The position numbers were made by a program, and so were the translations under genes. DNA of 64,000 bases from positions 3,844,001 to 3,908,000 of the forward strand of contig OZ255706.1 of NCBI GenBank assembly GCA_965277025.1, written 5' to 3'. Of this stretch, positions 7,976 through 17,781 are shown in pieces (position 1 is the first letter of the stretch; every line of letters begins with the position of its first letter). This DNA comes from Methylomarinum sp965277025. GTDB taxonomy: Bacteria; Pseudomonadota; Gammaproteobacteria; Methylococcales; Methylomonadaceae. Under the pieces are notes generated by a model. The model had not been told where the DNA came from. It saw only the letters and a program-made list of their open reading frames with translations, and did not search any database.

Positions 7976-9197
7976 CTCTGTACATGACAAAAATTAACTT
8001 ATGACAAATGAGTCTCATGTATTCCAGTGACAAAAGGTATGGGTTGCAAAAGAGCAATCACTTTTCTAATCATCCTTTCTGGTTGAGATAAGACATTAAA
8101 CAACGTTGAGCGGATACAATCTAATCCATATCGAAACAGGCTTTGCGCAAGCCGCTGATGTGTTTTGGTTTTTATTGGTAACTCGCAATCATGTTTCCAT
8201 TCGCCTGCTTTATGTGACCAACAGAAAGCAATAACGGGAAGTACTAACAATTTTTTGATCCGAAGATAACCGACTACACGCGTTTCCTCAAGTTTGAATC
8301 CCCGTCCTTTTAAACAGCCGAAAAGCGTTTCGATTTCCCAACGCAAGCCATAAATTTTAATCGCATCAGGGTTCAAATGCTGACAGACGATGATTAATAA
8401 CTCACCATCACTCAGCCGTAACCCACTGAGATAAATTGAACAATTTCCCAAATAGCGCGCTGTTGAGAGGTGTCGTGTGCTATCCGGCTTAAGCCCATAA
8501 AACAAACGCTCTACGCGTATTCGCTGGCCTTGGGCATTGGTTGTCCAGGCGTTGTTGCGAATACGGATATAAAAGGGAATCTCTTGCTCAAACAACCAGC
8601 CCATCCATTCGTCTCCAATAAACTCCCGATCAGCCAAAAGACCTTTGATGTGATGTCGGCCAAACTGCGCAATAAAGCGTTTCATCAGCGCTATACGTTC
8701 CTTCGTATTAGAGTTGCCCCGCTTGTTTAAAGGCAACCAATACACAGGAATGGCGGCACCCCGATAAACCACGGCAAGCACCAGCAGATTAATATTGGTT
8801 TTACCCCACTTCCAATTCGTCCTGTCTAACGTCAGATAGTAATCCTGATCAGTGAAACCAAACAGTTTCATGATGAAATGAGCGACTTCATTGTAATCCA
8901 GCCAATGGTCACTGAAAAATCGTTGCATCCGTCGATATCGTGAGGAAATTTTTGCCCGACTGGGAAAGAATACGGCGAGCTGGGCCAGATTGACTGTGCT
9001 AACTGCCATCAAAGCAATTAACATACCCACAAAACAAACGATTCTTGCCTTGTTCCATTGAAAGTGATCAGTTAATATGACGGTTAGCTCGTTGATTTGT
9101 AATGTCCCGTTATTCATGTTCGCTAAAACAAAATGCGGTATTTAATTACATTTCAACGAGCTACGCCAGCTTTTAATATTTTTTGTCATGTACAGAG
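7976..9197 (-). mobile_element. IS4-family element (1222 bp), copy 1
   Basis: Terminal inverted repeats CTCTGTACATGACA...TGTCATGTACAGAG enclose one transposase gene. The same 1222-bp element occurs at 34345-35566 with a perfect 9-bp target duplication. Here the flanks differ (GACATG on the left, TTTGAG on the right), so the element has taken part in a rearrangement or deletion after insertion. Left of it is an IS701-like fragment, right of it a truncated adhesin gene. Confidence 0.9.
7999..9117 (-). CDS. IS4-family transposase, copy 1
   Basis: A 372-residue DDE transposase. It carries YYLTLDRTNWKWGKTNINLL (first Asp), LLADREFIG (second Asp) and the C-terminal YGLRWEIETLFGCLKGRGFK block with the family's Y-R-E-K signature. 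It is intact and almost identical to the copy at 34425-35543; the two differ at a handful of residues. Location between perfect inverted repeats supports a functional gene. The 9-bp target duplication of its sister copy fits the IS10-like branch of IS4. Confidence 0.92.
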   Translation of the reverse strand: MNNGTLQINELTVILTDHFQWNKARIVCFVGMLIALMAVSTVNLAQLAVFFPSRAKISSRYRRMQRFFSDHWLDYNEVAHFIMKLFGFTDQDYYLTLDRTNWKWGKTNINLLVLAVVYRGAAIPVYWLPLNKRGNSNTKERIALMKRFIAQFGRHHIKGLLADREFIGDEWMGWLFEQEIPFYIRIRNNAWTTNAQGQRIRVERLFYGLKPDSTRHLSTARYLGNCSIYLSGLRLSDGELLIIVCQHLNPDAIKIYGLRWEIETLFGCLKGRGFKLEETRVVGYLRIKKLLVLPVIAFCWSHKAGEWKHDCELPIKTKTHQRLAQSLFRYGLDCIRSTLFNVLSQPERMIRKVIALLQPIPFVTGIHETHLS

Positions 9198-11018
9198 TTT
9201 GAGTTTAATGAAAATACAAATAGTCCTGTGGAAAAGACAGCAAATAGTGCTGAATTCCAATCTGGCCAGAGCAGTAATCAGCCTTCCCAAGCTGGTGACC
9301 AGACAGACGAGCAAGATTTATCGGTAACTTTTTCAAGTACAGATCTGCTCACCAATAGACCGGAAACAGAAAACGGCGTTTTTTCAGTTACAGCGGTTTC
9401 GGTTGATCCCGAATTTGGATCAATTACCGATAACGCGGATGGCAGCTGGACTTTTACTCCGGCGGAGGACTTTACCGGCAAAGACGTCCAGGTAAAGTTC
9501 TCAATATCCGATGACCTATCAGGCAATGAAAATATTGTCACGGCAATCGATATTACGCCTGACAGCAATAATGGGCCACAGAATCCAGTTGCTAAAAATA
9601 CTGATTCAACTGCAGTCCCAATCTACCCCAACGCTGTCAACGAAGCACCAATTGTTGGACAAGTGGACTTAGGGGCCATCAAAGAAGACAGCGCCATCAA
9701 ATTCTCTGCCAAGGAACTGCTGGCACACAGCTCGGACGCCGATGGTGATAGCCTGAGTGTTGTCAATGTATCAGTTGATGAACAATATGGAAAAATTGAA
9801 TTCAACACCGACAATGCAGGCCATATAGAAACGATTAAATTCACCCCGGCCGAAAACTTTACAGGCGAAGACATTCCACTGAAATTCACCGTCACAGATG
9901 GCCAGGAAAAAGTCGACGGTATCGCCACGATAGACGTCAGCCCTGTCAACGATGGTCCGGTAGTTGGCAAGGTTGACTTAGGGGGCCATCAAAGAAGACA
10001 GCGCCATCAAATTCTCTGTCAAGGAACTGCTGGCACACAGCTCGGACGCCGATGGTGATAGCCTGAGTGTTGTCAATGTATCAGTTGACAAACAATTTGG
10101 AAAAATTGAATTCAGCACCGACAGAGCAGGCCATATAGAAACGATTAAATTCACCCCGGCCGAAAACTTTAATGGCGAAGACATTCCACTGAAATTCACC
10201 GTCAGCGACGGCCAGGAAAAAGTCGACGGCATTGCCACGATAGACGTCAGCCCGGTCAACGATGGTCCGGTAGTTGGCAAGGTTGATTTAGGGGCCATCA
10301 AAGAAGACAGCGCCATCAAGTTTTCCGCCAAGGAACTGCTGGCGCACAGCTCGGACGCCGATGGTGATGCATTGCATGTCACCGATGCGAAGTTGATGAA
10401 AAATATGGTCAGATCGAATTCAGCACCGACAGAGCAGGCCATATAGAAACGATTAAATTCACCCCGGCCGAAAACTTTACGGGCGAAGACATTCCACTGA
10501 AATTCACCGTCACAGATGACCAGGAAAAAGTCGACGGTATTGCTGAAATTGATGTTGTTGAAATAAAAGTAACTAACCAAAAATTTGTTGGGACAAATGG
10601 CAGTGATTCATTTGCTGGGGGTTCAGGAGATGATGTTTTTATTGGCAATGCCGGCAATGACAAGATCTCCGGTGGTGCAGGCAATGACCGAATAAACGGG
10701 GGCAAAGGCGACGACATATTGAGTGGTGGAGCCGGGAATGATGTCGTCAGTGGTGGCGATGGAAATGATACTTATCTGTTCGCTTTTGAAAGTGGCCACG
10801 ACACTTTTCACGGCGGTCAAGGTTGGACTGACAGTATTCAGCTTACTCCAGATGCCTCTGCCGGTGACAATCCCTGGACAATAACTGTGGATGGTCAGCA
10901 GGTCAATTATGATTTAGAGGCCTGCGGACTGAATCTCCAGCCTGATACTTCGGGGGTCGTTACCATGGCTGATGGTAGCGAATTGACTTTTGATGGTGTT
11001 GAAAGCATTCAATGGTAA
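9198..11018 (+). pseudogene. RTX/cadherin-VCBS-repeat adhesin, C-terminal remnant
   Basis: This is the C-terminal part of a large secreted repeat protein. Tandem units of about 103 residues (~310 bp) begin at about 9650, 9960 and 10270 and share DLGAIKEDSAIKFSAKELLA and TIKFTPAENFTGEDIPLKFT, a cadherin/VCBS-like pattern. Calcium-binding RTX nonapeptides (GGSGDDVFIGNAGND, GGAGNDRINGGKGDD) follow at 10610-10770, then a terminal domain typical of type I secretion substrates. The 5' end is removed by the IS4-family element. One extra G in a G run near 9978 and a one-base loss near 10394 break the frame. No secretion genes are nearby. It was probably a surface adhesin. Confidence 0.82.
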
Positions 11019-11047
11019 TGGATTTAGCTGGATACCCGATGGTACCG

Positions 11048-11096
11048 TTTTACGGTCACTGAACAAATCATCCATGATTTTTTCAGTGACCGTAAA
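11048..11096. repeat. Large palindrome between convergent genes
   Basis: TTTTACGGTCACTGAA pairs with TTCAGTGACCGTAAAG across a centre containing CAAATCATCCATGATT. It lies between the adhesin remnant and the convergent PII-like gene, so it could act as a bidirectional terminator. The centre is shared with other intergenic palindromes in the window (near 17815, 24918 and 31338). Confidence 0.7.
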
Positions 11097-11133
11097 GCAA
11101 CGCAGAAACAAAAATAATTTAGTCAAATAAAGT

Positions 11134-11475
11134 TCAAACCGCCACTTCCCCTTGTTCTCCACTGCTGATCCGAACTGCGTTTTCGAGCGGGAGTTGATAA
11201 ATTTTCCCATCACCTTTTAGGCCGGTATGGGCTTGTTGTTGAATTGTTTTAGTCACTTGCTCTGTCAAATGATCCGGACAGCTTATTTCCAGTTTATATC
11301 GTTTGACAAGGTTCAAACTGTCGTTGTCGAACAAACGGTTGGGATCGGTTCTGCGGCTGCGGCCAAATCCTTGTATTTCGAGAATGCTGACGCCGGTCAA
11401 TCCATCTATTTCATGTAGCGCCAGGACGACTGCTTCCAGTTTATGTTCTTTTATATAAGCGATGATTTGCTTCAT
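11134..11475 (-). CDS. PII-like signalling protein linked to metal efflux (PII-NG type)
   Basis: A 113-residue protein of PII fold. The N-terminus MKQIIAYIKEHKLEAVVLAL and ILEIQGFGRSR match the family start, and GDGKIYQLPLENAVRI matches PII signature 2. The T-loop region is short and lacks the uridylylated Tyr of GlnB, so it is not a classical nitrogen PII. PII paralogues encoded beside heavy-metal RND pumps form a known separate group (PII-NG); role and ligand are unclear. The start at 11475 is chosen for AGGA about 8 nt upstream rather than the longer frame to 11499. It is the last gene of the efflux operon, about 60 nt after CzcA, and may sense or modulate pump activity in the cytoplasm. 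Confidence 0.82.
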   Translation of the reverse strand: MKQIIAYIKEHKLEAVVLALHEIDGLTGVSILEIQGFGRSRRTDPNRLFDNDSLNLVKRYKLEISCPDHLTEQVTKTIQQQAHTGLKGDGKIYQLPLENAVRISSGEQGEVAV

Positions 11476-11537
11476 GATTATTCCTGTTTTTAAGTGCATG
11501 TGGTCGGGTAAAGGTTGTGCCCTTTACCCGACAGTTT

Positions 11538-14500
11538 TTATTCTGACAACGATTCCGGCTTGAACCACTTATACAGCGCCGGAATAATCAGCAAGGTCAA
11601 AAAGGTCGAGGTGACAAGTCCCCCGACCACCACGGTCGCCAAAGGTTTTTGCACTTCCGAGCCGGTGCCGGAGGCCAGCAATAACGGAATCAAACCCAAT
11701 GCGGTCGTAACCGCTGTCATCAGCACCGGTCTGACTCTTAAACAAGCGCCTTTGATCGATGCCTCATCGACAGACAGGCCATCACGCACCAGCTGATTGA
11801 GATAAGTGACCAGCACCATGCCGTTTTCCAGGGCAATACCAAACAAGGCGATAAAACCCACCGAAGCCGGCACCGACAGATTCTGTCCGCTGATGTATAA
11901 GGCGATGACACCGCCGACCAGCGCCAACGGGATATTGAGCAAAATCAATGCGGCGTTTTTTAACGAACTGAAGCTGCTGTATAGCAACAGGGCGATAATC
12001 AGCAGGGTGACCGGAATAACGATCGCCAGGCGTTTGTTGGCCTCCTGCTGCAGGCGGTATTGCCCGCCCCAGGTGGTGAAATAGCCGGGCGGCAGCTGTA
12101 TGTTTTGTTCGATCATTTGCTGCGCTTGTTCGACAAAAGAAACAATATCCCTGTCCACCACATTGGCTTGAATGGTGATGAAACGCTGATTGTTCTCCCG
12201 GGTGATTTGCCGTGGGCCGATCACTTCCTCGATGCTGGCGATTTGCGCCAGCGGGATTTGAACATTGCCAGGGCCCGGGATCAATAAATTGCGAATCGCC
12301 TCACTGCTGCCACGGTCTTGTTCCCGATAACGCACCAGAATATCGAAACGGCGAATGCCTTCAAAGACCTGGCCTGCCGTGACGCCGCCGATGGCGCTGC
12401 GGATGATGTTTTGTACCTCGCTGAGGTTCAGGCCATAACGGGCGATGGCCATGCGGTCTGGTTTTATCACCAGTTGCGGCGTGCCGGAAACCTGATCGAC
12501 CTGCACATCGGCAGCGCCGGGCACTTGCTGGATCAGAGCGGAAATTTCGTCCGCCTTTTGTTTCAACAAGGCCAGATCGTCGCCAAATAACTTGATCGCC
12601 AGTTCCGCCCGCACGCCTTCCAGCAATTCATCCACCGTCATTTCGATCGGCTGGGTCAGATTGGCCTGGATACCGGGCAGGTTGGCGACCGATTGTCGAA
12701 TATCTTTTTCGATCAGAGCCTGATTGCCAGGGTCGCGCCACTCGGATTTAGGTTTTAAAATGACATACATTTCCGCCGAGTTGATGGGGTCTGCATGCGC
12801 GCCGACCTCACCGCGACCGATGCGGCTGGTGACATCGGTGACTTCCGGAATTTTAAGCAGTTTCCGTTCCACGATCAGGGTATTGCGCTTGCTTTCGGTA
12901 ATGGAAATGGACGGCGCCATGGTCAGACGAACGACGATGGTGCCTTCCTGTAATTTGGGGGTAAATTCTGAACCGAGAAATGGAAAGATGATTATCCCCA
13001 GCAATAATAAACCGCCAGCGGTCATGACAGCCAGTTTCCGGCGGGCGATGAAGTAGGAAGCCATCGGTCGGTAAGGTTTTAACAAGGCGTTTAGAATGCG
13101 TTCATCCAGTCCTGGCTTTTGTTGGTCATTGGCTTTTTTGCGCATCAACAGATCGGATAAAACCGGCGCCAACAGCAGGGCGTAGATTAACGAACCCAGC
13201 ATCGCCAGGGCGACTGTATAGGCCAGTGGCCGGAAAGTTTTCCCTTCCACGCCTTGCAAGGTGAACAATGGCAGAAAGACTATAATGATAATGGCGATGG
13301 CGAACAGAATGGGCTGGCCGACTTCACGACAGGCCCTGCCGACGACATGCAGACGCGATTCGCCCGGCGTGGATTCGCGCAGCAATCGATCGACATTTTC
13401 CACCATGACAATGGTGCCATCGACCATCATGCCGATAGCGATAGCGAGGCCGCCTAAAGACATCAAATTGGCCGACATACCCAGCCAGTGCATGAGGATA
13501 AAGGCGAACATCACCGAAAACGGAATGGCCAAAGCCACCACCACGCTGGGCCGAAAGCCGCCCATAAAGGCGAACAATACCAGCGCGACCAGGATGATGC
13601 CCTGAATCAACGCATTACTGACGGTGTTGACGGCGGCGTTGACGATGTCTTTTTGTTGATAATAGGGGACAATTTCAACGCCGCCGGGCAAGGTTTTGTT
13701 GATCTCGGCAATTTTTTTCTCTACCCGGCTGATCACGGTTGAAGCGTTTTCACCGAATAACTTGATTACCATGCCGGCGACCACTTCACCTTCGCCGTTG
13801 TAGGTTTGAAGACCACGACGAATGGCGCCGCCGGTTGTAATTTCCGCCAACTCACTTAAGTAGACGGGCCTGCCATCGACAGTTTTGACAATAATGCGTT
13901 GTAAATCATCGATGCCGGTGGCCAGGCCCAGCGAGCGGATAATGAATTGTTCACTGTTTTTTTCGATATACTGCGCGCCGACATTGAGGTTATTGGCGCG
14001 CACCCGGTCAATCAGTTGTTTAAGGTTGATGTTGTAACGCAGCAAGGCATCCGGCTGTACGATGACCTGGAATTGTTTTTCAAACCCGCCGATTCCTAAG
14101 ACTTCGGTGACACACGGCACGGTTTGCAGGTTGAACTTGACCACCCAGTCCTGCAGCGTGCGTAACTCTTCCAGACTGTAGACATGGTTCGTGTCTTTCA
14201 AATAATAAAACAGGATCAGACCCATGCCGGTGGAAATAGGCCCCATTTGCGGCTCGCCAAAACTGGCCGGAATCTGATTGCGGGCCTCCTGCAAGCGTTC
14301 GTTGACCAGTTGCCTGGCGAAATAAATATCAACATCATCGGTGAAATAGACATTCACCACCGACAAGCCAAAGTTGGATACTGAACGGATTTTTTCGATA
14401 TCCGGCAGACCGGTCATGGTCGCTTCCACCGGATAAGTGACATACATTTCAATTTCTTCGGGCGCCAGTCCTTCGGTCAGGGTGAAAATCTGCACCAGAT

Positions 14501-14630
14501 TGGGTGACACATCGGGAAAGGCGTCCACTGGTAATTGCCGATAGCTTTGATAGCCCATGGCGATCACCAGCACGGCTAAGGCCTGCATCAACAAACGGCT
14601 GCGCAGAGAAAAATCGATTAGTTTATTCAT
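11538..14630 (-). CDS. czcA: Heavy-metal RND efflux pump, CzcA/CusA family
   Basis: A 1030-residue inner-membrane proton antiporter of the HME-RND type, normal in length, with the expected twelve membrane segments in two halves and two large periplasmic domains. It opens with MNKLIDFSLRSRLLM. The TM4 motif reads LAIAIGMMVDGTIVMVEN: the central Asp and Glu are present, but the Asp of the zinc-type 'DFG' is replaced ('AIG'), as in copper/silver CusA-like pumps. Metal specificity is therefore uncertain and Czc is a family label only. It would form a tripartite pump with the adaptor (15 nt upstream) and outer-membrane channel encoded before it. The frame is intact. Confidence 0.93.
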   Translation of the reverse strand: MNKLIDFSLRSRLLMQALAVLVIAMGYQSYRQLPVDAFPDVSPNLVQIFTLTEGLAPEEIEMYVTYPVEATMTGLPDIEKIRSVSNFGLSVVNVYFTDDVDIYFARQLVNERLQEARNQIPASFGEPQMGPISTGMGLILFYYLKDTNHVYSLEELRTLQDWVVKFNLQTVPCVTEVLGIGGFEKQFQVIVQPDALLRYNINLKQLIDRVRANNLNVGAQYIEKNSEQFIIRSLGLATGIDDLQRIIVKTVDGRPVYLSELAEITTGGAIRRGLQTYNGEGEVVAGMVIKLFGENASTVISRVEKKIAEINKTLPGGVEIVPYYQQKDIVNAAVNTVSNALIQGIILVALVLFAFMGGFRPSVVVALAIPFSVMFAFILMHWLGMSANLMSLGGLAIAIGMMVDGTIVMVENVDRLLRESTPGESRLHVVGRACREVGQPILFAIAIIIIVFLPLFTLQGVEGKTFRPLAYTVALAMLGSLIYALLLAPVLSDLLMRKKANDQQKPGLDERILNALLKPYRPMASYFIARRKLAVMTAGGLLLLGIIIFPFLGSEFTPKLQEGTIVVRLTMAPSISITESKRNTLIVERKLLKIPEVTDVTSRIGRGEVGAHADPINSAEMYVILKPKSEWRDPGNQALIEKDIRQSVANLPGIQANLTQPIEMTVDELLEGVRAELAIKLFGDDLALLKQKADEISALIQQVPGAADVQVDQVSGTPQLVIKPDRMAIARYGLNLSEVQNIIRSAIGGVTAGQVFEGIRRFDILVRYREQDRGSSEAIRNLLIPGPGNVQIPLAQIASIEEVIGPRQITRENNQRFITIQANVVDRDIVSFVEQAQQMIEQNIQLPPGYFTTWGGQYRLQQEANKRLAIVIPVTLLIIALLLYSSFSSLKNAALILLNIPLALVGGVIALYISGQNLSVPASVGFIALFGIALENGMVLVTYLNQLVRDGLSVDEASIKGACLRVRPVLMTAVTTALGLIPLLLASGTGSEVQKPLATVVVGGLVTSTFLTLLIIPALYKWFKPESLSE

Positions 14631-14644
14631 TGTCTACGTTCCTT

Positions 14645-15865
14645 TTAATGACTATGGCCATGACCAAACGCCCCTTTTTGCCCTTGAGCTTTCAAGGTAA
14701 AGGCATTCTGACTGACATATAATTGACCTGCTTTTAAACCACTCAGAATTTCTACTTGATTGAAGTCACGTTTACCGGTGATGACTTCCTGCATTTCGAA
14801 TTCACCCGGTTCATGCTGGACAAAGACGACGGTTTTGCCATCGATGCTTTGTAATGCCGATAATGGAATGACGATTTTCGCCGGCGTTTCAGACAAAATG
14901 ACTTTGGCATTGACGAAAAGACCGGGCCGCCACTCAAAATGCGTGTTGTCGAGAATGACGCGAGCAGTGGCGCTACGGGTTTTTTCATCCAGAATCGGGC
15001 TGATCCATGCAATTTGACTTTGTGCCGACAATGGTTTTTGATGATCGACAAATCGGCTGCTGATGATGACGGCTTGACCCGTTTTAACTGATTCAAGGTC
15101 TTTTTGGTAGAGGGTTAAATTGACCCAGACGCGGCGTAGATCGGTAATGGTGAAGCTGCGGGTGGCAGTGGTCAACAATTCACCATGACTGGCGTGTTTG
15201 GCGATAATAACACCATCGGCTGGCGCTTTGAGCGCATACAAGGTCAGATCCTGATCCTGGTTTTTGATCAGCCGGGAAATTTCATCCATACTTAGGCCCA
15301 ATGCCTGCAAGCGTTGTTTAGCCGCTTTTTGCCGGATGGCGGCTTCAATTTGGGCTTGTCTGGCGGCTTGATACTGACGCCTTGAGGTGATTTTTCCCTG
15401 ATACAGTTGTTTATCCCGGCGCAGATTGCTGTTCGCCAGTTTCAGCAAACTGTCGGCGGCGACAAATTCCGCTTTGGCATTGGCCAGTTCCCGGCTGGAG
15501 AGCAGGGCCAATGTTTCACTCGCTGTTACGCTATCCCCCAGTTGTTTGTAGACTTTTTGCACCACGCCTGCAACACGCGGAACGACATGGTATAAACGAT
15601 CCGGCTCGACAATGACTTCGCCGGTCAAATCCAGCGTTTTGCGAATCACACACGGGCCGGCTGTCGCCAGCTGGATGGAAAAGGCCTTGAGTTGCTCCTT
15701 GCTGAGTTTCAACCCTTCTTCATCATGATGATCGTGGCCTTCCTCATGATCTTCATGGCTTCCATGTTCTTCATGGTCATTATGCGAATGGTTTTCCGCC
15801 GCCATCGGGGTTGCCGCTAAGGTGGCCATAAAAAGAAAAGCCAATATTCTGGTTAACTGGTGCAT
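14645..15865 (-). CDS. czcB: Efflux RND periplasmic adaptor, CzcB family
   Basis: A 406-residue membrane-fusion protein. Residues 1-23 form a signal peptide. Residues 24-50 are strikingly His/Asp/Glu-rich (HSHNDHEEHGSHEDHEEGHD), as in CzcB-type adaptors, and could bind Zn, Co, Ni or Cu ions in the periplasm. A lipoyl/hairpin/beta-barrel arrangement follows, with PADGVIIAKHASHGELL as part of the barrel. The C-terminus is again His-rich (GHGHSH). It links the RND pump to the outer-membrane channel. The gene starts 3 nt after czcC and ends 14 nt before czcA, so the operon is tight. Confidence 0.92.
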   Translation of the reverse strand: MHQLTRILAFLFMATLAATPMAAENHSHNDHEEHGSHEDHEEGHDHHDEEGLKLSKEQLKAFSIQLATAGPCVIRKTLDLTGEVIVEPDRLYHVVPRVAGVVQKVYKQLGDSVTASETLALLSSRELANAKAEFVAADSLLKLANSNLRRDKQLYQGKITSRRQYQAARQAQIEAAIRQKAAKQRLQALGLSMDEISRLIKNQDQDLTLYALKAPADGVIIAKHASHGELLTTATRSFTITDLRRVWVNLTLYQKDLESVKTGQAVIISSRFVDHQKPLSAQSQIAWISPILDEKTRSATARVILDNTHFEWRPGLFVNAKVILSETPAKIVIPLSALQSIDGKTVVFVQHEPGEFEMQEVITGKRDFNQVEILSGLKAGQLYVSQNAFTLKAQGQKGAFGHGHSH

Positions 15866-15868
15866 GGT

Positions 15869-17197
15869 TTATAAACTCCTGCCGTCATTGTCGGCGCTGA
15901 AAATATGGCCGATCAATCGTTCAATGCGGATCTGGTTCAGGTGATATTCGGTCAAGACCTGAAGATATTGGGTCTTGACGCTGAACAATGTGCGTTGGGC
16001 GTCGAGAACGGTCAAAAAATCAAATTCGCCAACCTCATAACCGGTTTTTGCCGAGCGGAACGCCTGCTCCGCATTGGGGATGACATTCTGCTTCAAGGTA
16101 TTGATTTCCCGCCACGCCGTTGTCAGCGACTGGTAAGTGTTGTTCAATTCTGTTCGAAGCTGGTTTTCGATGGATGCATAGTTGGATTGGGCTTGTTTGA
16201 GCCTGTGTCCGGCAAATTGAATATTGCCCTGGTTGCGATTGAATATCGGCAATTCCATGGAAAAACCAGCATTGATGTTGTAATCGTTTTCTTGAATATA
16301 ATTGTTGCCCGAAATACTCAAGGTGACATCCGGTATCGCTTTGGATTGTTCCACTTCGATAGCGGCTTTGCGTTTGTTGATTTCGGTCAGCCAGCGTTTG
16401 ATATCAGGGTTTTCATTGAGCCTGGTTTGCAACTCAGCAAGTTTCGGCATGGGTTGGATAACATCCAGGCGGCCCTGTGCTGAATGAAATGTCGCTTCAG
16501 GCGCGGCCCAAAAGCTCGCCAGTTTTTTGCGTTGAATGTTCAGTTCCCGTTCTGCCTGGCGCACGGCGATTTGCGCCGAGCTGAGTGAAATCTTCGCTTT
16601 GGTGGCTTGTAGTGGAGAAACATTGCCGACCCGAACCTGGACATCGGCAATATGCGCGACTTGCTGTGACAATTGCAGTAGCTCCTGCTTGAGTTTCAGG
16701 TTTTCCTGTGCGGAAAGCAGCTGAATAAACGCTTCGGCAGCTTGCGAAAGCAATTTGATGCGGCTGTTGTCAAAACTTCTAAGCGCCAGTTCCTGATCCA
16801 GTTGCACCGCTTTACTGCGGGCAGCTCTTTTTCCACCCAGTTCAATCAGCTGGCTGATACCCAGGGTGATTGAATCGCCGTCATAGCCTTTGAATTTGTT
16901 GTTGCCAAAATTGGAGGCATTGGCGGAAAACTGGGGATTGGGTAACAGGCCGGCCTGCAAAGTCAAGCCCGATCTGGCCTCGATTTCAGCCGCCATGGCG
17001 GCCAGATTTGGATTATGTTGCAACGTCAACTGTAGCGCCTGGGGCAGCGTGAGCTTGGTTTGTTGTGCAGCCATTTTTTTTGGCTGTTTTTCGGTTGGGT
17101 TTAGTAAATCCTGGTCAGCTTGCACAGGGATGAAAGGATTCAGAGCCAACAGGTAAATGAATAAAGCTTTAGAGTGCTTTTTAAAAAGGTCAGACAT
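15869..17197 (-). CDS. czcC: Outer-membrane efflux channel, CzcC/TolC family
   Basis: A 442-residue TolC-like protein. Residues 1-27 (KKHSKALFIYLLALNPF, cut before ADQD) are a signal peptide. The rest is two long alpha-helical repeats: ALQLTLQHNPNLAAMAAEIE in the first half, and a related helix pair after about residue 240 that ends with TVLDAQRTLFSVKTQYL. It provides the outer-membrane duct of the tripartite pump. Length and start are normal. About 140 nt without a gene separate it from the CzcI-like gene upstream. Confidence 0.9.
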   Translation of the reverse strand: MSDLFKKHSKALFIYLLALNPFIPVQADQDLLNPTEKQPKKMAAQQTKLTLPQALQLTLQHNPNLAAMAAEIEARSGLTLQAGLLPNPQFSANASNFGNNKFKGYDGDSITLGISQLIELGGKRAARSKAVQLDQELALRSFDNSRIKLLSQAAEAFIQLLSAQENLKLKQELLQLSQQVAHIADVQVRVGNVSPLQATKAKISLSSAQIAVRQAERELNIQRKKLASFWAAPEATFHSAQGRLDVIQPMPKLAELQTRLNENPDIKRWLTEINKRKAAIEVEQSKAIPDVTLSISGNNYIQENDYNINAGFSMELPIFNRNQGNIQFAGHRLKQAQSNYASIENQLRTELNNTYQSLTTAWREINTLKQNVIPNAEQAFRSAKTGYEVGEFDFLTVLDAQRTLFSVKTQYLQVLTEYHLNQIRIERLIGHIFSADNDGRSL

Positions 17198-17340
17198 AGT
17201 GATTCCGTAAAAAAGTATTACAGTTGGAGGGCTAATGCCATTAAGCAGATGGTGTGACAGCTTGGGTTAGTATTAGCGAAACCCGACTGTCTGCAAAACA
17301 CTGGATCTGCTTAAAGCTAATCCGCCTTGCCTAGATGCTA

Positions 17341-17745
17341 TTATAAAAGTGATGGATTACCCGGCATCGACAATAACTGGATGTGGGGTAAAGAGCCGAT
17401 GGGTGGCCGTAGAGAGGGTGGGTTGTGGTGAAAGTAGCAGGTATTCAATTCAGTCAGCTGAACACCTTGGGATGAAATATTGAAAAAATAGGAAAAAAGC
17501 AGTGGGGGAAAACTGTGTCCGGTATGGCCGCCATGATCGTAGCTGCAAACACCTGAGCAGTCATTGTGTTGCGTGGCGGTATCACTGTTTGCCAGGGTGG
17601 CGTGGTCAGGATGATGTTGTTCACCCATGTGGAAAACAGGGTGAGGTTGATCTGCATTTTTTGACCAGTCGTGAATATCCGTGACCATCCAGGTGGACAG
17701 CCAGAACGTCAAAAAAGCCAGAAAATAGATCGATACCCGTTTCAT
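17341..17745 (-). CDS. Small His-rich exported protein, CzcI-like
   Basis: A 134-residue protein with an N-terminal hydrophobic segment (VSIYFLAFLTFWLSTWM) that serves as signal peptide or anchor, then a His/Asp-rich stretch (HPVFHMGEQHHPDHAT, DHGGHTGHS). The layout (small, exported, His-rich, first gene before czcCBA) is that of CzcI-type proteins, thought to bind metal or control pump expression. Sequence similarity itself is weak. ATG 17745 is preferred; a TTG 12 codons upstream is possible but lacks a ribosome site. Confidence 0.62.
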   Translation of the reverse strand: MKRVSIYFLAFLTFWLSTWMVTDIHDWSKNADQPHPVFHMGEQHHPDHATLANSDTATQHNDCSGVCSYDHGGHTGHSFPPLLFSYFFNISSQGVQLTELNTCYFHHNPPSLRPPIGSLPHIQLLSMPGNPSLL

Positions 17746-17781
17746 ATTCTTTAATGATAACAAGATTTTTGCAAAGTTCAA

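Noticed and set aside
13261..13605. Several long plus-strand frames opposite czcA and czcB
   Set aside because: They are antisense shadows of strongly recognised minus-strand genes and have no plausible domain.
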